NCBI RefSeq assembly: GCF_042466415.1
Contig: NZ_JAXHCH010000004.1
Coordinates: 1 to 25,553, forward strand
Direction: 5' to 3'
Length of the DNA: 25,553 nt
Source: Albirhodobacter sp042466415
GTDB lineage: Bacteria; Pseudomonadota; Alphaproteobacteria; Rhodobacterales; Rhodobacteraceae
The notes under the pieces are model-generated. The model was not told the origin of the DNA, searched no databases, and was given only the letters and a program-made list of their open reading frames with translations. Both the position numbers and the translations under genes were made by a program. Positions 16,151 through 23,060 of this stretch are shown in pieces (the stretch's first letter is position 1; every line of letters begins with the position of its first letter).

Positions 16151-17065
16151 ATGCCCATTGTGGGAATACTCATGGCGACTTACAATGGGGCACGTTTTGT
16201 GCAGGAGCAGCTAGACAGCATTGCTGCACAAATAGGTGTAGATTGGCAGCTAGTTGTCAGCGACGACGGATCCACGGACGAGACGGCTGCCATTGTTGCA
16301 GCCTTTAGCAGAGCGCACCCGGGGCGGGTGCGCTGGGTTGAAGGACCGCGTCAAGGTCCATGCGCGAACTTTCGACACTTGATTAATCACATCCCAGCCA
16401 ATGCTGACCTTGTTGCCTTTAGCGATCAAGACGACGTATGGACGCCGCTCAAACTAGAGCGTGCTGTGCACGCTCTGTCGCAAGAGCCTTCTGGAAAATG
16501 CGCACTGTACTGCAGCAGGACAATTGTTGTAAACGATGATCTGACACATAAAAGCCTATCAAGAAAACTACGTGTAAACCCTTCGTTTTCTAACGCAATA
16601 ATACAAAATATTGCGGGAGGAAATACTATGGTAATAAACCGACACGCTGTAAAATTGATGAAAGCTGTAAATTCAGAGGCTGGTGAAATAGTAATTCACG
16701 ACTGGTGGATATACCAGATCATTACCGGGGTAGGTGGTGCAGTATTTTTTGACCACGAACCATGCGTTATGTATCGACAGCATGGTAATAATGTAATTGG
16801 CCACCGCTCAGGTTTTTATGAGGCGATACAGCGCATAATATCTGCAGATTTAAAAAAGTGGAATAAAACTAATGTAGCGGCTTTGACTGCTTCGTCGCAC
16901 CGGTTCACAACATCGAACAAAAAAACATTAGATGCCTTCAATCGCGCCATAAGTTCACAAACCGTATTCCGACGGCTTCATGCTCTATGGCAGTCGGGTG
17001 TACATAGACAATCAATGCATTCCAATATTGCATTATGGATAGATGCACTGATGAACCGCTTATAG
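16151..17065 (+). CDS. Family 2 glycosyltransferase (rhamnosyltransferase-like)
   Basis: 304 residues. GT-A features: M-A-T-Y-N-G near the N-terminus, V-S-D-D-G-S-T-D (37-43), F-S-D-Q-D-D-V-W (90-97), H-D-W-W (183-186) and M-Y-R-Q-H-G-N-N-V-I-G. The SDQDD and RQHGxNxxG motifs are typical of RfbN/WbbL-type transferases adding rhamnose or galactose. Cytoplasmic. Seventy-five bases separate it from the sulfotransferase, and it is probably in the same operon. The region downstream is an IS remnant, so the glycan cluster may have been truncated here. Confidence 0.85.
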   Translation: MPIVGILMATYNGARFVQEQLDSIAAQIGVDWQLVVSDDGSTDETAAIVAAFSRAHPGRVRWVEGPRQGPCANFRHLINHIPANADLVAFSDQDDVWTPLKLERAVHALSQEPSGKCALYCSRTIVVNDDLTHKSLSRKLRVNPSFSNAIIQNIAGGNTMVINRHAVKLMKAVNSEAGEIVIHDWWIYQIITGVGGAVFFDHEPCVMYRQHGNNVIGHRSGFYEAIQRIISADLKKWNKTNVAALTASSHRFTTSNKKTLDAFNRAISSQTVFRRLHALWQSGVHRQSMHSNIALWIDALMNRL

Positions 17066-17171
17066 ACGACATCCCTCAATTGGACTACTGATCTGCAACG
17101 GCTCTGTTGCGAAAATCAGCCTGAGGTCGAGTTGAACCGCGCCGGGTTTGCCCGAGGCTGATTGACGTTAG

Positions 17172-17440
17172 TTACGCGGCCACGGGTTCAGTTTCCAGAG
17201 CTACGTAGAAGTTTGCTTCGGCCTCCGCGGGCGGGATGTTTCCGATAGGCTCGAGCAGGCGGCGGTTGTTGAACCAGTCGACCCATTCGAGTGTTGCGTA
17301 TTCGACGGCCTCGAAGTTACGCCGCGGGCCTCGACGGTGGATGACCTCAGCTTTGAACAGGCCCGTTGATCGTCTCGGCGAGGGCGTTGTCATAGCTGCC
17401 GCCGACGCTGCCGACAGAAGGTTCGATACGGAATACCGCC
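17172..17440 (-). pseudogene. IS3-family OrfB, C-terminal remnant with frameshift
   Basis: Minus strand: E-P-S-V-G-S-V-G-G-S-Y-D-N-A-L-A-E-T-I-N-G in one frame, then, after one extra base, G-L-F-K-A-E-V-I-H-R-R-G-P and E-W-V-D-W-F-N-N-R-R-L-L-E-P-I-G-N-I-P-P in the next, ending in a stop. This is the end of an IS3-type transposase including the catalytic Glu region. It abuts the relaxase gene's 3' end, so insertion may have trimmed that gene. Confidence 0.8.
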
Positions 17441-17448
17441 AGTATCGT

Positions 17449-18678
17449 CTACAACCCATAGTCATGGCCCCTGTCGCGGCGGGCATGAACTTCGCGCTCC
17501 TGTTCCAGCTCTTTGCCGTGCTCCCGTTCCTGCGCAGCGTCCAACTCAGACTGCCGTTCGTCGGCTTCGCGGCCTTCTCGCAGCGTGGAAACCCGGTTAC
17601 TGAGCGCCTCCCGGTCGAGCCCGGCGGCCGCAGCCCGTAACCGCGCCGCCAGATCGTCCGGAGCCTCTCGTTCTGAGGCATCCGCCTCATGCCGCTCTCG
17701 GCCCTCCTTCCGGGCTTCCCAAGCCTCACGCAACCGCGTGGCTAGGTCGGGTTCCGGTTCCCGGTCACGGCCTCCGGCAAGCGCCAGCTCGGACTGCTCC
17801 GGCCCGAGACGGTCCAACACGCGATCCGCTGCCCGGTCGAGCCAGGCGCGGACATACCCAGCCAACTCGCGAGCGACCTCCATCACCTCGGCGGCACGGG
17901 CCTTGGCCTCGTACCAGGCACCGACCCGCCCAACCTCGATGCCGCGCTCTTTCATCTGCCACGCGCCGGGGGAAAGCTGCGGCAGGGGCGGGCGATCCAG
18001 CTCCACGGCCCGCACCGTCTGCACCAGCTCCGCACCCTCGTCGCCGCGCTCCCGTGCCGCCCTCGCCAGCTCAAGCGCCTCGTCACGTTGCGCCTCCAAG
18101 GTCCGGTGATCGACGCGCCCCTCGATGCCGGCGCGCTCAAGGGCGATGTTGCTGTCCCGCGCCCAGGCTTCGCGCCAGCCTTCCAGAACCTCGACCTTGT
18201 TCCAGTCGCGGTTCTTGGTGGTGAAGCCCTCGGGGCCAATCTCGCGGGTGGTCAGCAGAATATGAGCATGGTGATTGCGATCATCGCCGTCGCGCCCCGG
18301 CGCGTGCAGGGCGATATCCGCGATCATACCACGGCCCACGAACTGTTCCTGGGCAAACGCCCGGACCAGTTCGACACGCTGCGCATGGGTCAGCTCGGCG
18401 GGCAGGGCCACGCGAACCTCGCGGGCGACCTGGCTGTTCTTCCGGGTCTCGGATTCCTCGACACGGTTCCACAGCTCGGATCGGTCGCGGACCCAAACCG
18501 GGGCGTGGTCAGGCGCAAGGGTTTCGGTGTAATCGACACCGCCCCGCGCCGCGTAATCGAAGGTCAGCCCGGTACGGCGATCTTCGATACGCTCCGCTAC
18601 ACGATAGGCGATAGCTGCCGTGGCGCTGCGGCCCTGACTGCGGGAAATCACCGAAGCTCTGAGATGATAGATCGCCAT
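17449..18678 (-). CDS. mobA: MobQ-type relaxase (MobA/MobL)
   Basis: 409 residues from ATG 18678, where the product begins M-A-I-Y-H-L-R-A-S as in MobQ relaxases. Tyr25 (A-I-A-Y-R-V) occupies the same position as the catalytic Tyr25 of RSF1010 MobA. The metal-binding histidines are N-H-H-A-H at 135-139. The second half is a long charged helical region, and no RSF1010-like primase domain follows. It nicks the oriT located 56 bases upstream and leads the strand into a helper type IV system. A longer in-frame start at 18735 would overlap oriT. The C-terminus may be shortened, since IS DNA begins next to the stop codon. Confidence 0.9.
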   Translation of the reverse strand: MAIYHLRASVISRSQGRSATAAIAYRVAERIEDRRTGLTFDYAARGGVDYTETLAPDHAPVWVRDRSELWNRVEESETRKNSQVAREVRVALPAELTHAQRVELVRAFAQEQFVGRGMIADIALHAPGRDGDDRNHHAHILLTTREIGPEGFTTKNRDWNKVEVLEGWREAWARDSNIALERAGIEGRVDHRTLEAQRDEALELARAARERGDEGAELVQTVRAVELDRPPLPQLSPGAWQMKERGIEVGRVGAWYEAKARAAEVMEVARELAGYVRAWLDRAADRVLDRLGPEQSELALAGGRDREPEPDLATRLREAWEARKEGRERHEADASEREAPDDLAARLRAAAAGLDREALSNRVSTLREGREADERQSELDAAQEREHGKELEQEREVHARRDRGHDYGL

Positions 18679-18733
18679 TTGCTGCCGCACTTCGCTTAGG
18701 GGTTGAGGGGAAACGCCAGTCTCCCCCGCCCAC

Positions 18734-18763
18734 ACAAACTCGAAGAGTTTGTATAAGTGGGCA
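18734..18763. other. oriT: Origin of transfer (IncQ-like oriT)
   Basis: ACAAACTC (18734-18741) and GAGTTTGT (18745-18752) form an 8-bp hairpin around GAA, followed by ATAAGTGGGC. The CTCGAAGAG hairpin top and a following TAAGTG-like stretch closely match the RSF1010/R1162 oriT as I remember it (CTCGAAGAG, then TAAGTGCGCCC-type nic). It lies between the divergent relaxase and TraD-like genes, the expected place. The exact nic base is not assigned. Confidence 0.75.
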
Positions 18764-18831
18764 CTTAGTGTCTTGCACCTTGCCTCAACGTTTGCGAGAA
18801 ATCAACAGATGTCAGGAACGCAGAGGTCAGA

Positions 18832-19092
18832 ATGATGCGGAGTATTGATCAGCAAATTGCAACGACGCAGGCCAAGCTGGCCCGCCTGAAAGAACGACAG
18901 AAGGCCAGCGAAACCCGCCGTAAGATCATCGTCGGATCGGTCGCTATCTCCAACGCGTTGAAAGACCCGGAAAAGGCCCGCGCCCTCGCCGCCCTCCTGC
19001 GGCGGGCCGTCACCCGCGAAGTCGATCAGAAAGAGCTGGTCGGGTTGCTGGAAGAGCTGGATGGTGTCGCTGCGAAGGCGGAACGTCCATGA
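18832..19092 (+). CDS. TraD-like mobilization accessory protein
   Basis: 86 residues: an N-terminal coiled coil (I-D-Q-Q-I-A-T-T-Q-A-K-L-A-R-L-K-E-R-Q), then R-R-K-I-I-V-G-S, an alpha-helical middle, and a V-D-Q-K-E-L-V-G-L-L-E-E-L end. This is the pattern of the small TraD family found beside MobQ/Ti-type relaxases. It probably helps assemble the relaxosome at the adjacent oriT. GAGG is 6 bases before the ATG. The stop overlaps the next gene's start (ATGA). Confidence 0.75.
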   Translation: MMRSIDQQIATTQAKLARLKERQKASETRRKIIVGSVAISNALKDPEKARALAALLRRAVTREVDQKELVGLLEELDGVAAKAERP

Positions 19093-19653
19093 GCGTCAAA
19101 GATCCTTTCCAGCAGCTCGTTGATGAAATCACCCTTATCCGGCAGGACATGGAGCGCCTGAAGCGAACTAGTCTCGACAAGGACGACGCCGAAGCCCTGC
19201 ACGAAATGATCGCAGAAGGTGTGGATAGGATGGTCAAGGTCGGCCCTGATGTCCAGAAAGCTATCGACAATCGCCTGTTGGCTGTCGCGGCGGTGCTCCG
19301 GGATGCGACCACCAAAGCCGCTGCGAGCGCCGCTGATGCCGCTATCAGAAAAACCCGCGCAGAGTTCCTCGACGCCGCAAGAGACCTATCACAGGCCGCT
19401 GGGGAGGCTCGTAGAGAGGTCTGGCGCTACTTTGGCGGGTTCTGTGTGGCTGGTCTCTATGCTTGCCACAGGGGCCGCTCTCGGCCTTCTGCTGTCCTAT
19501 GGGATGGAAACAGCCAAGTCGGCCCTCTCGGTCGATGATCTGGTGCGTTACAACTGCGGTAGATCGTGGTTCGGGGGGCAGGTCGTAGACCAGGACAGCG
19601 GGTCCAGCTTCTGCGCATTCTGGATCAAGCGAGCGCCGCAAGCAGAAAACTGA
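19089..19653 (+). pseudogene. Mobilization protein with C-terminal membrane anchor, frameshifted
   Basis: Starts at ATG 19089 overlapping the previous stop. The first ~115 residues are helical (D-P-F-Q-Q-L-V-D-E-I-T-L-I-R-Q-D, A-G-E-A-R-R-E-V-W-R-Y-F-G-G-F). At 19440-19450 the frame then leaves the family pattern, and the expected membrane helix (V-W-L-V-S-M-L-A-T-G-A-A-L-G-L-L-L-S-Y) and tail (G-G-Q-V-V-D-Q-D-S-G-S-S-F-C-A) continue in the +1 frame to 19653. Restoring two bases in TTCTG|TGTGG would give F-W-V-W-L. So it is probably a 2-bp deletion; an unmutated version would have about 187 residues. The truncated 149-residue product may still be made. Confidence 0.65.
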
Positions 19654-19656
19654 CCA

Positions 19657-19944
19657 TCACAAATTGCGCTGCGCGTCCTGCCTGCTGTGCAGAACGCGCA
19701 CGATTTCCAGCCGGTTGCCCTGATCCCGGTAATAGATCACATGCGACCCGGTGAGAGTTTTCAGGTAGCCGTGGCGGACATTGACCACCCTGCCCTGCTT
19801 CTTGCCCGAAGCTAGCGCATGGCAGGCGTCTCAAATTTCGTCGGTGTAGCGGTCGGCCTGATCCGGCCCCCAGTTGTCGGCGCTATAATCCCAGATGTCG
19901 TCAATGTCGGTTTCTGCCGCAGGCGAAAAGGCAATGGCCTTCAT
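19657..19944 (-). pseudogene. parE: ParE-family toxin with premature stop
   Basis: 95-codon frame: A-F-S-P-A-A-E-T-D-I-D-D-I-W-D-Y, N-W-G-P-D-Q-A-D-R-Y-T-D-E-I, stop, D-A-C-H-A-L-A-S-G, then V-R-H-G-Y-L-K, G-S-H-V-I-Y-Y-R, V-R-V-L-H-S-R-Q-D, all classic ParE (gyrase-poisoning toxin). Codon 38 is TGA (19833-19831) where relatives usually have Arg, consistent with CGA to TGA. The rest is intact and in frame, so one base disables the toxin. Its ATG overlaps the parD stop (ATGA). Confidence 0.85.
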
Positions 19945-20189
19945 CGCGTGGCATATTCCGCCCGCTTCCGGGCTTTGAACGCTTCGAAGTCGAAAGGGCG
20001 CGGCTCACCGGATTCCTCACCTTCGATCAGAGCGGCTTCCAACGCCTTCACGCTGGCCTCATGTTCTTCCAACAGTCGCAGCCCTGCCCGGATCACGTCA
20101 CTGGTGGAGCCGTAGCGTCCTGCCTGCACTTGATCGCTGATGAAGCTGGCGAAGTGATCGCCAATCGTTACGGATGTATTACGGGCCAT
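19941..20189 (-). CDS. parD: ParD-family antitoxin
   Basis: 82 residues: an N-terminal ribbon-helix-helix (T-S-V-T-I-G-D-H-F-A-S-F-I, G-R-Y-G-S-T-S-D-V-I-R-A-G-L-R-L-L-E) and an acidic C-terminal tail (E-G-E-E-S-G-E-P-R-P-F-D) that binds ParE. AAGGA lies upstream of the ATG. It would repress its own promoter. Its cognate toxin carries a nonsense codon, so it may now be a lone antitoxin. Confidence 0.9.
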   Translation of the reverse strand: MARNTSVTIGDHFASFISDQVQAGRYGSTSDVIRAGLRLLEEHEASVKALEAALIEGEESGEPRPFDFEAFKARKRAEYATR

Positions 20190-20300
20190 GGCGCTTCCTT
20201 ACTGGTTCTAAGCAAACCCAACAGATACCAAAAAGTATTGCCGTGCAATCTGGTCACTGTCGATATCGCCTTCCAGCGGTTGGATTAACCGCGCCTGCAA

Positions 20301-20492
20301 GTGATGCAGAGTGGCGTGCACCTGTCAGAACTGGCCGCAAGCATCGGCTGGCAAAGAGCCAGTTACCAGATTGCCGAACTGGATGCCGAGAGGGCGCAGG
20401 TGGCTCAACCTTCCTCCTCTATTCCCCAGCATGTTTCCACCTTACCAGAGGCACCACGGCGGAAATCAGGGCCTTTCGGTCCCAAATTTTGA
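20301..20492 (+). CDS. Short unknown reading frame, probably a gene fragment
   Basis: 63 residues: G-V-H-L-S-E-L-A-A-S-I-G-W-Q-R-A-S-Y-Q-I-A looks like a real helical segment, followed by a low-complexity Pro/Ser tail and G-P-F-G-P-K-F. An in-frame stop lies just upstream and no ribosome site is visible, so it may be the 3' end of a lost larger gene. From 20493 to 20667 I see only short frames, one ending H-D-R-D-A-Y-K-I-Y-L-Q-E-K-A-L at about 20623, not recognised. Confidence 0.3.
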   Translation: MMQSGVHLSELAASIGWQRASYQIAELDAERAQVAQPSSSIPQHVSTLPEAPRRKSGPFGPKF

Positions 20493-20667
20493 TCCAAAAA
20501 TCATCTGAAAAAGCGAGGGAGGTGCGCTAGGCGACTTGCGCCACTTGGCCGACAAGCACGAGCTGTCTTTTGTCCTGCACGACCGTGACGCCTACAAAAT
20601 CTATTTACAGGAGAAAGCGCTATGAGACAGACGCCGAAGATGGCGTCACCGAAAGGCAGGAACTAAA

Positions 20668-20877
20668 ATGACTAAATTAGCTAATATGGTGAAAACAGAA
20701 GGGATACACAGTATGCGCAGTTTCTCATCAACCGAACTCTCCAACAATACAAGGGACGTGCTCGCCGCAGCAGCCCAAGGGCCAGTTGCAATCAACCGCC
20801 ACGGAAACCCGTTACTGAAACGATGGGAATTTTCTTGTGTTAAATATGTGTTATATAATGTGTTACGCTGTGGATAA
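20668..20877 (+). pseudogene. Phd/YefM-type antitoxin, N-terminal fragment fused to origin DNA
   Basis: M-R-S-F-S-S-T-E-L-S-N-N-T-R-D-V-L-A-A-A, then G-P-V-A-I-N-R-H-G-N-P, is the DNA-binding half of a Phd-type antitoxin. After that proline the sequence departs from the family (expected R-F-V-L-M-S...) and runs into the AT-rich origin repeats. The toxin-binding half and any toxin gene are missing. The junction near 20815 likely marks where the origin segment joined. Confidence 0.55.
20837..20877. other. Origin 1: AT-rich GTGTTA repeats and DnaA box
   Basis: GTGTTAAATATGTGTTATAT then TGTGTTA form three GTGTTA repeats, followed by TGTGGATAA at 20869-20877, a perfect DnaA box on the minus strand (TTATCCACA). 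Together with the iterons and the rep gene downstream this is a standard iteron-type oriV. Confidence 0.75.
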
Positions 20878-20920
20878 GTGTTCGTATGGCTATGAATTAA
20901 TTAGGATTTAACAAGTGTCT

Positions 20921-21071
20921 TGTGTGTAGAGTCACGATAAATTGTGTGTAAAGACACGAAGTAACGTGTGTAAAGACACGAAAGCTCTGTGCCTGTGTGT
21001 GAAATCACTAAAGAGCTTGACCGTGTGTGTGAAATCACGAAACATAGGCGATGGTGTGTGATTTCACGAAA
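20921..21071 (+). repeat. Iterons of origin 1
   Basis: Six direct repeats of about 18 bp, near GTGTGTRAARWCACGAAA, at about 20921, 20943, 20965, 20994, 21025 and 21053. The first three are spaced 22 bp, two helical turns; the later ones are spaced about 28-31 bp. The central hexanucleotide is AGACAC or AATCAC. The last one overlaps the start of the rep gene, so initiator binding there could also repress its synthesis. Confidence 0.85.
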
Positions 21072-22115
21072 GACGGCGACCGTTCTCCTTTGCTGCCAGA
21101 TCGGCAGGAACAAGGCGACTTTTTTGTATGCGATATTTTTGATGCCGCACCCAAGGGTGATATGGCTTCGATGACGCACCCGATCTTTTCGCTTTCGACA
21201 AAGCCAGATCACCGAGTGCGGCGATACGAAGATGGGACGGGACGAAACTATCTCGAAGTGAAGCCTTCGTCCGATGGTCTGGCAACGATCCACGACCGTG
21301 ACGTGCTGATCTACTGTATCAGTCAAATCATGGCAGCTATCAATAAGGGGCAGAAGGTTTCAAAAATCGTTCGCTTAAAAGCTTTCGACCTTCTGAAAGC
21401 AACGAACAGGCTATCTGATGGGCGCGGTTATAGCGGCCTTCGGAGCGCCCTCGTTAGGCTTCAAGGGACACAGATTGAGACGAACATCGTGACCGGCGAT
21501 GTGGAGCAATTGGATATTTTCAGCATCATCGACCGCGCTCGTATCATACGTGAAACTCGCGATGGTCGAATGCAGGAGATCGAGGTGCAGCTCTCAGATT
21601 GGGTGTTCAACGCGATTCAAGCGCATGAAGTCTTGACCCTCCACCGGAACTATTTCCGGCTGCGGAAGCCATTAGAGCGGCGCATCTACGAGATCGCCCG
21701 CAAGCACTGTGGCTCAAAGAAGGAGTGGAAAATTAGTCTTTCGGCTTTGCAGGACAAGTGCGGATCGGCTTCGACCTCGCGCGAGTTTAAGCGGCTGGTC
21801 GGCAATATTGTCGTTCAAGATGAGGCGTACAATCACATGCCGGACTATTCGGTCCGGTTAGACGAAAACATGGTCGTATTTGTAAACCGTCACGCGGAAA
21901 AGCCGCCAGCTCTGGTTGAACAATCTGGGGCAAGCCGTCTGAGCGCTGACGTGTATCAGGAGGCTCGTAAAATTGCGCCGGGATGGGATATCTACACGCT
22001 AGAGCAAGAATGGCGTGAATGGATGGCTGACGGTGGCCTTGATGCACCAGCCAACCCGGACAAGGCGTTCCTTGGATTCTGCCGCAAAGTCTTTGAAAAG
22101 CGAGGCAGGCCTTAG
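21051..22115 (+). CDS. Replication initiator protein A (RPA family), copy 1
   Basis: 354 residues. Conserved blocks: R-S-P-L-L-P-D-R, D-F-F-V-C-D-I-F-D, M-A-S-M-x-H-P-I-F-S-L-S-T-K-P-D, I-H-D-R-D-V-L-I-Y-C-I-S-Q, L-S-D-W-V-F-N-A-I, H-R-N-Y-F-R-L-R-K-P-L-E-R-R-I-Y-E-I-A-R-K-H-C-G. This is the RPA (PF10134-type) initiator found on alphaproteobacterial plasmids. It binds its upstream iterons and, with DnaA, opens the origin. ATG 21051 is preceded by AGG and lies inside the last iteron. About two thirds identical by eye to the copy at 23061, so the two are paralogues or come from two fused plasmids. Confidence 0.9.
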   Translation: MVCDFTKDGDRSPLLPDRQEQGDFFVCDIFDAAPKGDMASMTHPIFSLSTKPDHRVRRYEDGTGRNYLEVKPSSDGLATIHDRDVLIYCISQIMAAINKGQKVSKIVRLKAFDLLKATNRLSDGRGYSGLRSALVRLQGTQIETNIVTGDVEQLDIFSIIDRARIIRETRDGRMQEIEVQLSDWVFNAIQAHEVLTLHRNYFRLRKPLERRIYEIARKHCGSKKEWKISLSALQDKCGSASTSREFKRLVGNIVVQDEAYNHMPDYSVRLDENMVVFVNRHAEKPPALVEQSGASRLSADVYQEARKIAPGWDIYTLEQEWREWMADGGLDAPANPDKAFLGFCRKVFEKRGRP

Positions 22116-22484
22116 GGTTGTGTCGCAAACGACCGTTTGGCTCGAGGGTCGCCGAACTCTGGATTTAGTTATCCTGCGAGTGCCGCAAATTGCTGAAACA
22201 CGGGATGGCCAGCGGCACTGACCCTTGAAATCCATCGGCTTCATGAAACGGCGCAGGTGATTTCGAAGTGAGGCCGGATCAGACGTACTGCGCATGAACA
22301 GCGCGGGGTTTGCAGGCCATAGATGCAGACTTGCCAAAGCAGCATCATATCTAGGAACTTCGCGAAACAGTTTCCGGGTCAGTCTTGCGTCCGGCTACAA
22401 TTCCACAACCACAGATCTATCTGTAATTGTCCTGCGACCCATCCAGTTCAACCGAGACATGGCTCCAATGATGGGCTGGATGGA
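22116..22484. other. Gene-poor spacer after rep copy 1
   Basis: Frames are open on both strands but none has a motif I recognise. GGTTGTGTCGCAAACGACC (from about 22115) faintly resembles an IS6-type terminus, not enough to call. Confidence 0.4.
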
Positions 22485-22780
22485 GCGCTGTTTGTCGTCC
22501 AGGACACAGACCGGGTCGGAAAAGCCTGCGGTTCCAACGATGCCCGTTCGATCTTTGGCTCCTGCATCACCAAACGCGCCTTCAATCTCAATGATATCGA
22601 AACTGCCGAATGGGCAGCGCGCCACCTTGGGAAAAGCACTGCCTATTCTCAGCAAATTCGAGAGGGGAAGTTATCGAACGAGGGTCGGGATTTTTTTACT
22701 CGAAGCAGCGTCAGAGGCTCTCTTACGGCAGAGCAGGACTTGTATTTCAAGACTAAGGCTTACCGTGGAAGGTTCGATCA
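22485..22780 (+). pseudogene. Possible fragment of a VirD4/TraG-type coupling protein
   Basis: The frame encodes L-F-V-V-Q-D-T-D-R-V, N-D-A-R-S-I-F-G-S-C, K-R-A-F-N-L-N-D-I-E-T-A-E-W-A-A-R-H-L-G-K-S-T, then L-T-A-E-Q. The order resembles the C-terminal region of VirD4/TraG coupling ATPases (VxQ..., ...N-D-x-x-T-A...x-x-L-G-x-x-T, L-x-x-x-E). Walker A and the rest are absent, so it can only be a fossil. Resemblance judged by eye. Confidence 0.4.
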
Positions 22781-22810
22781 GAATTCTGTTAACCGAGCAG
22801 GTTTCAAAAG

Positions 22811-22857
22811 TTATCCACAGTTCTGAAGTGTTAAATACGTGTTAAATATAGTGTTAA
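22811..22857. other. Origin 2: DnaA box and AT-rich GTGTTA repeats
   Basis: TTATCCACA at 22811-22819 is a perfect DnaA box, followed by GTGTTAAATACGTGTTAAAT and AGTGTTAAG. Same parts as origin 1, but with the box before the repeats instead of after. Confidence 0.75.
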
Positions 22858-22910
22858 GAGAAAAAAATACCACTTAACATTATGATTTTAATTGATTATT
22901 TATGTGCGGC

Positions 22911-23050
22911 TGTGTGTGAAAGTACGAAAGAACGTGGGTAAAAGTACGAAGGAACGTGGGTAAAAGTACGAAAGTCTTCCCCTGTGTGTGAAAGTACGAA
23001 TCACCGTGACTTTCTCCTAATCCAGTCCTACTGTGTGTGAAAGTACGAAA
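22911..23050 (+). repeat. Iterons of origin 2
   Basis: Five direct repeats of about 18-19 bp, GTGTGTGAAAGTACGAAA or GTGGGTAAAAGTACGAAA, at about 22911, 22933, 22955, 22983 and 23032; the first three are 22 bp apart, as in origin 1. The core is AAGTACGAA where origin 1 has ATCACGAA or GACACGAA, so the two families differ consistently. Confidence 0.87.
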
Positions 23051-23060
23051 GGGTTTCGCT

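Noticed and set aside
17098..17120. GGCTCTGTTGCGAAAATC as an IS6-type inverted repeat end
   Set aside because: A single end with no partner and no IS6 transposase; it may simply belong to the neighbouring IS3 remnant.
17172..17729. A 185-codon minus-strand frame as a single gene
   Set aside because: Its right half overlaps the relaxase gene out of frame; only the left part is an IS3 transposase end.
20921..23050. Short regularly spaced repeats as CRISPR
   Set aside because: They are 18-20 bp iterons with very short spacers, next to initiator genes and DnaA boxes; no cas genes.
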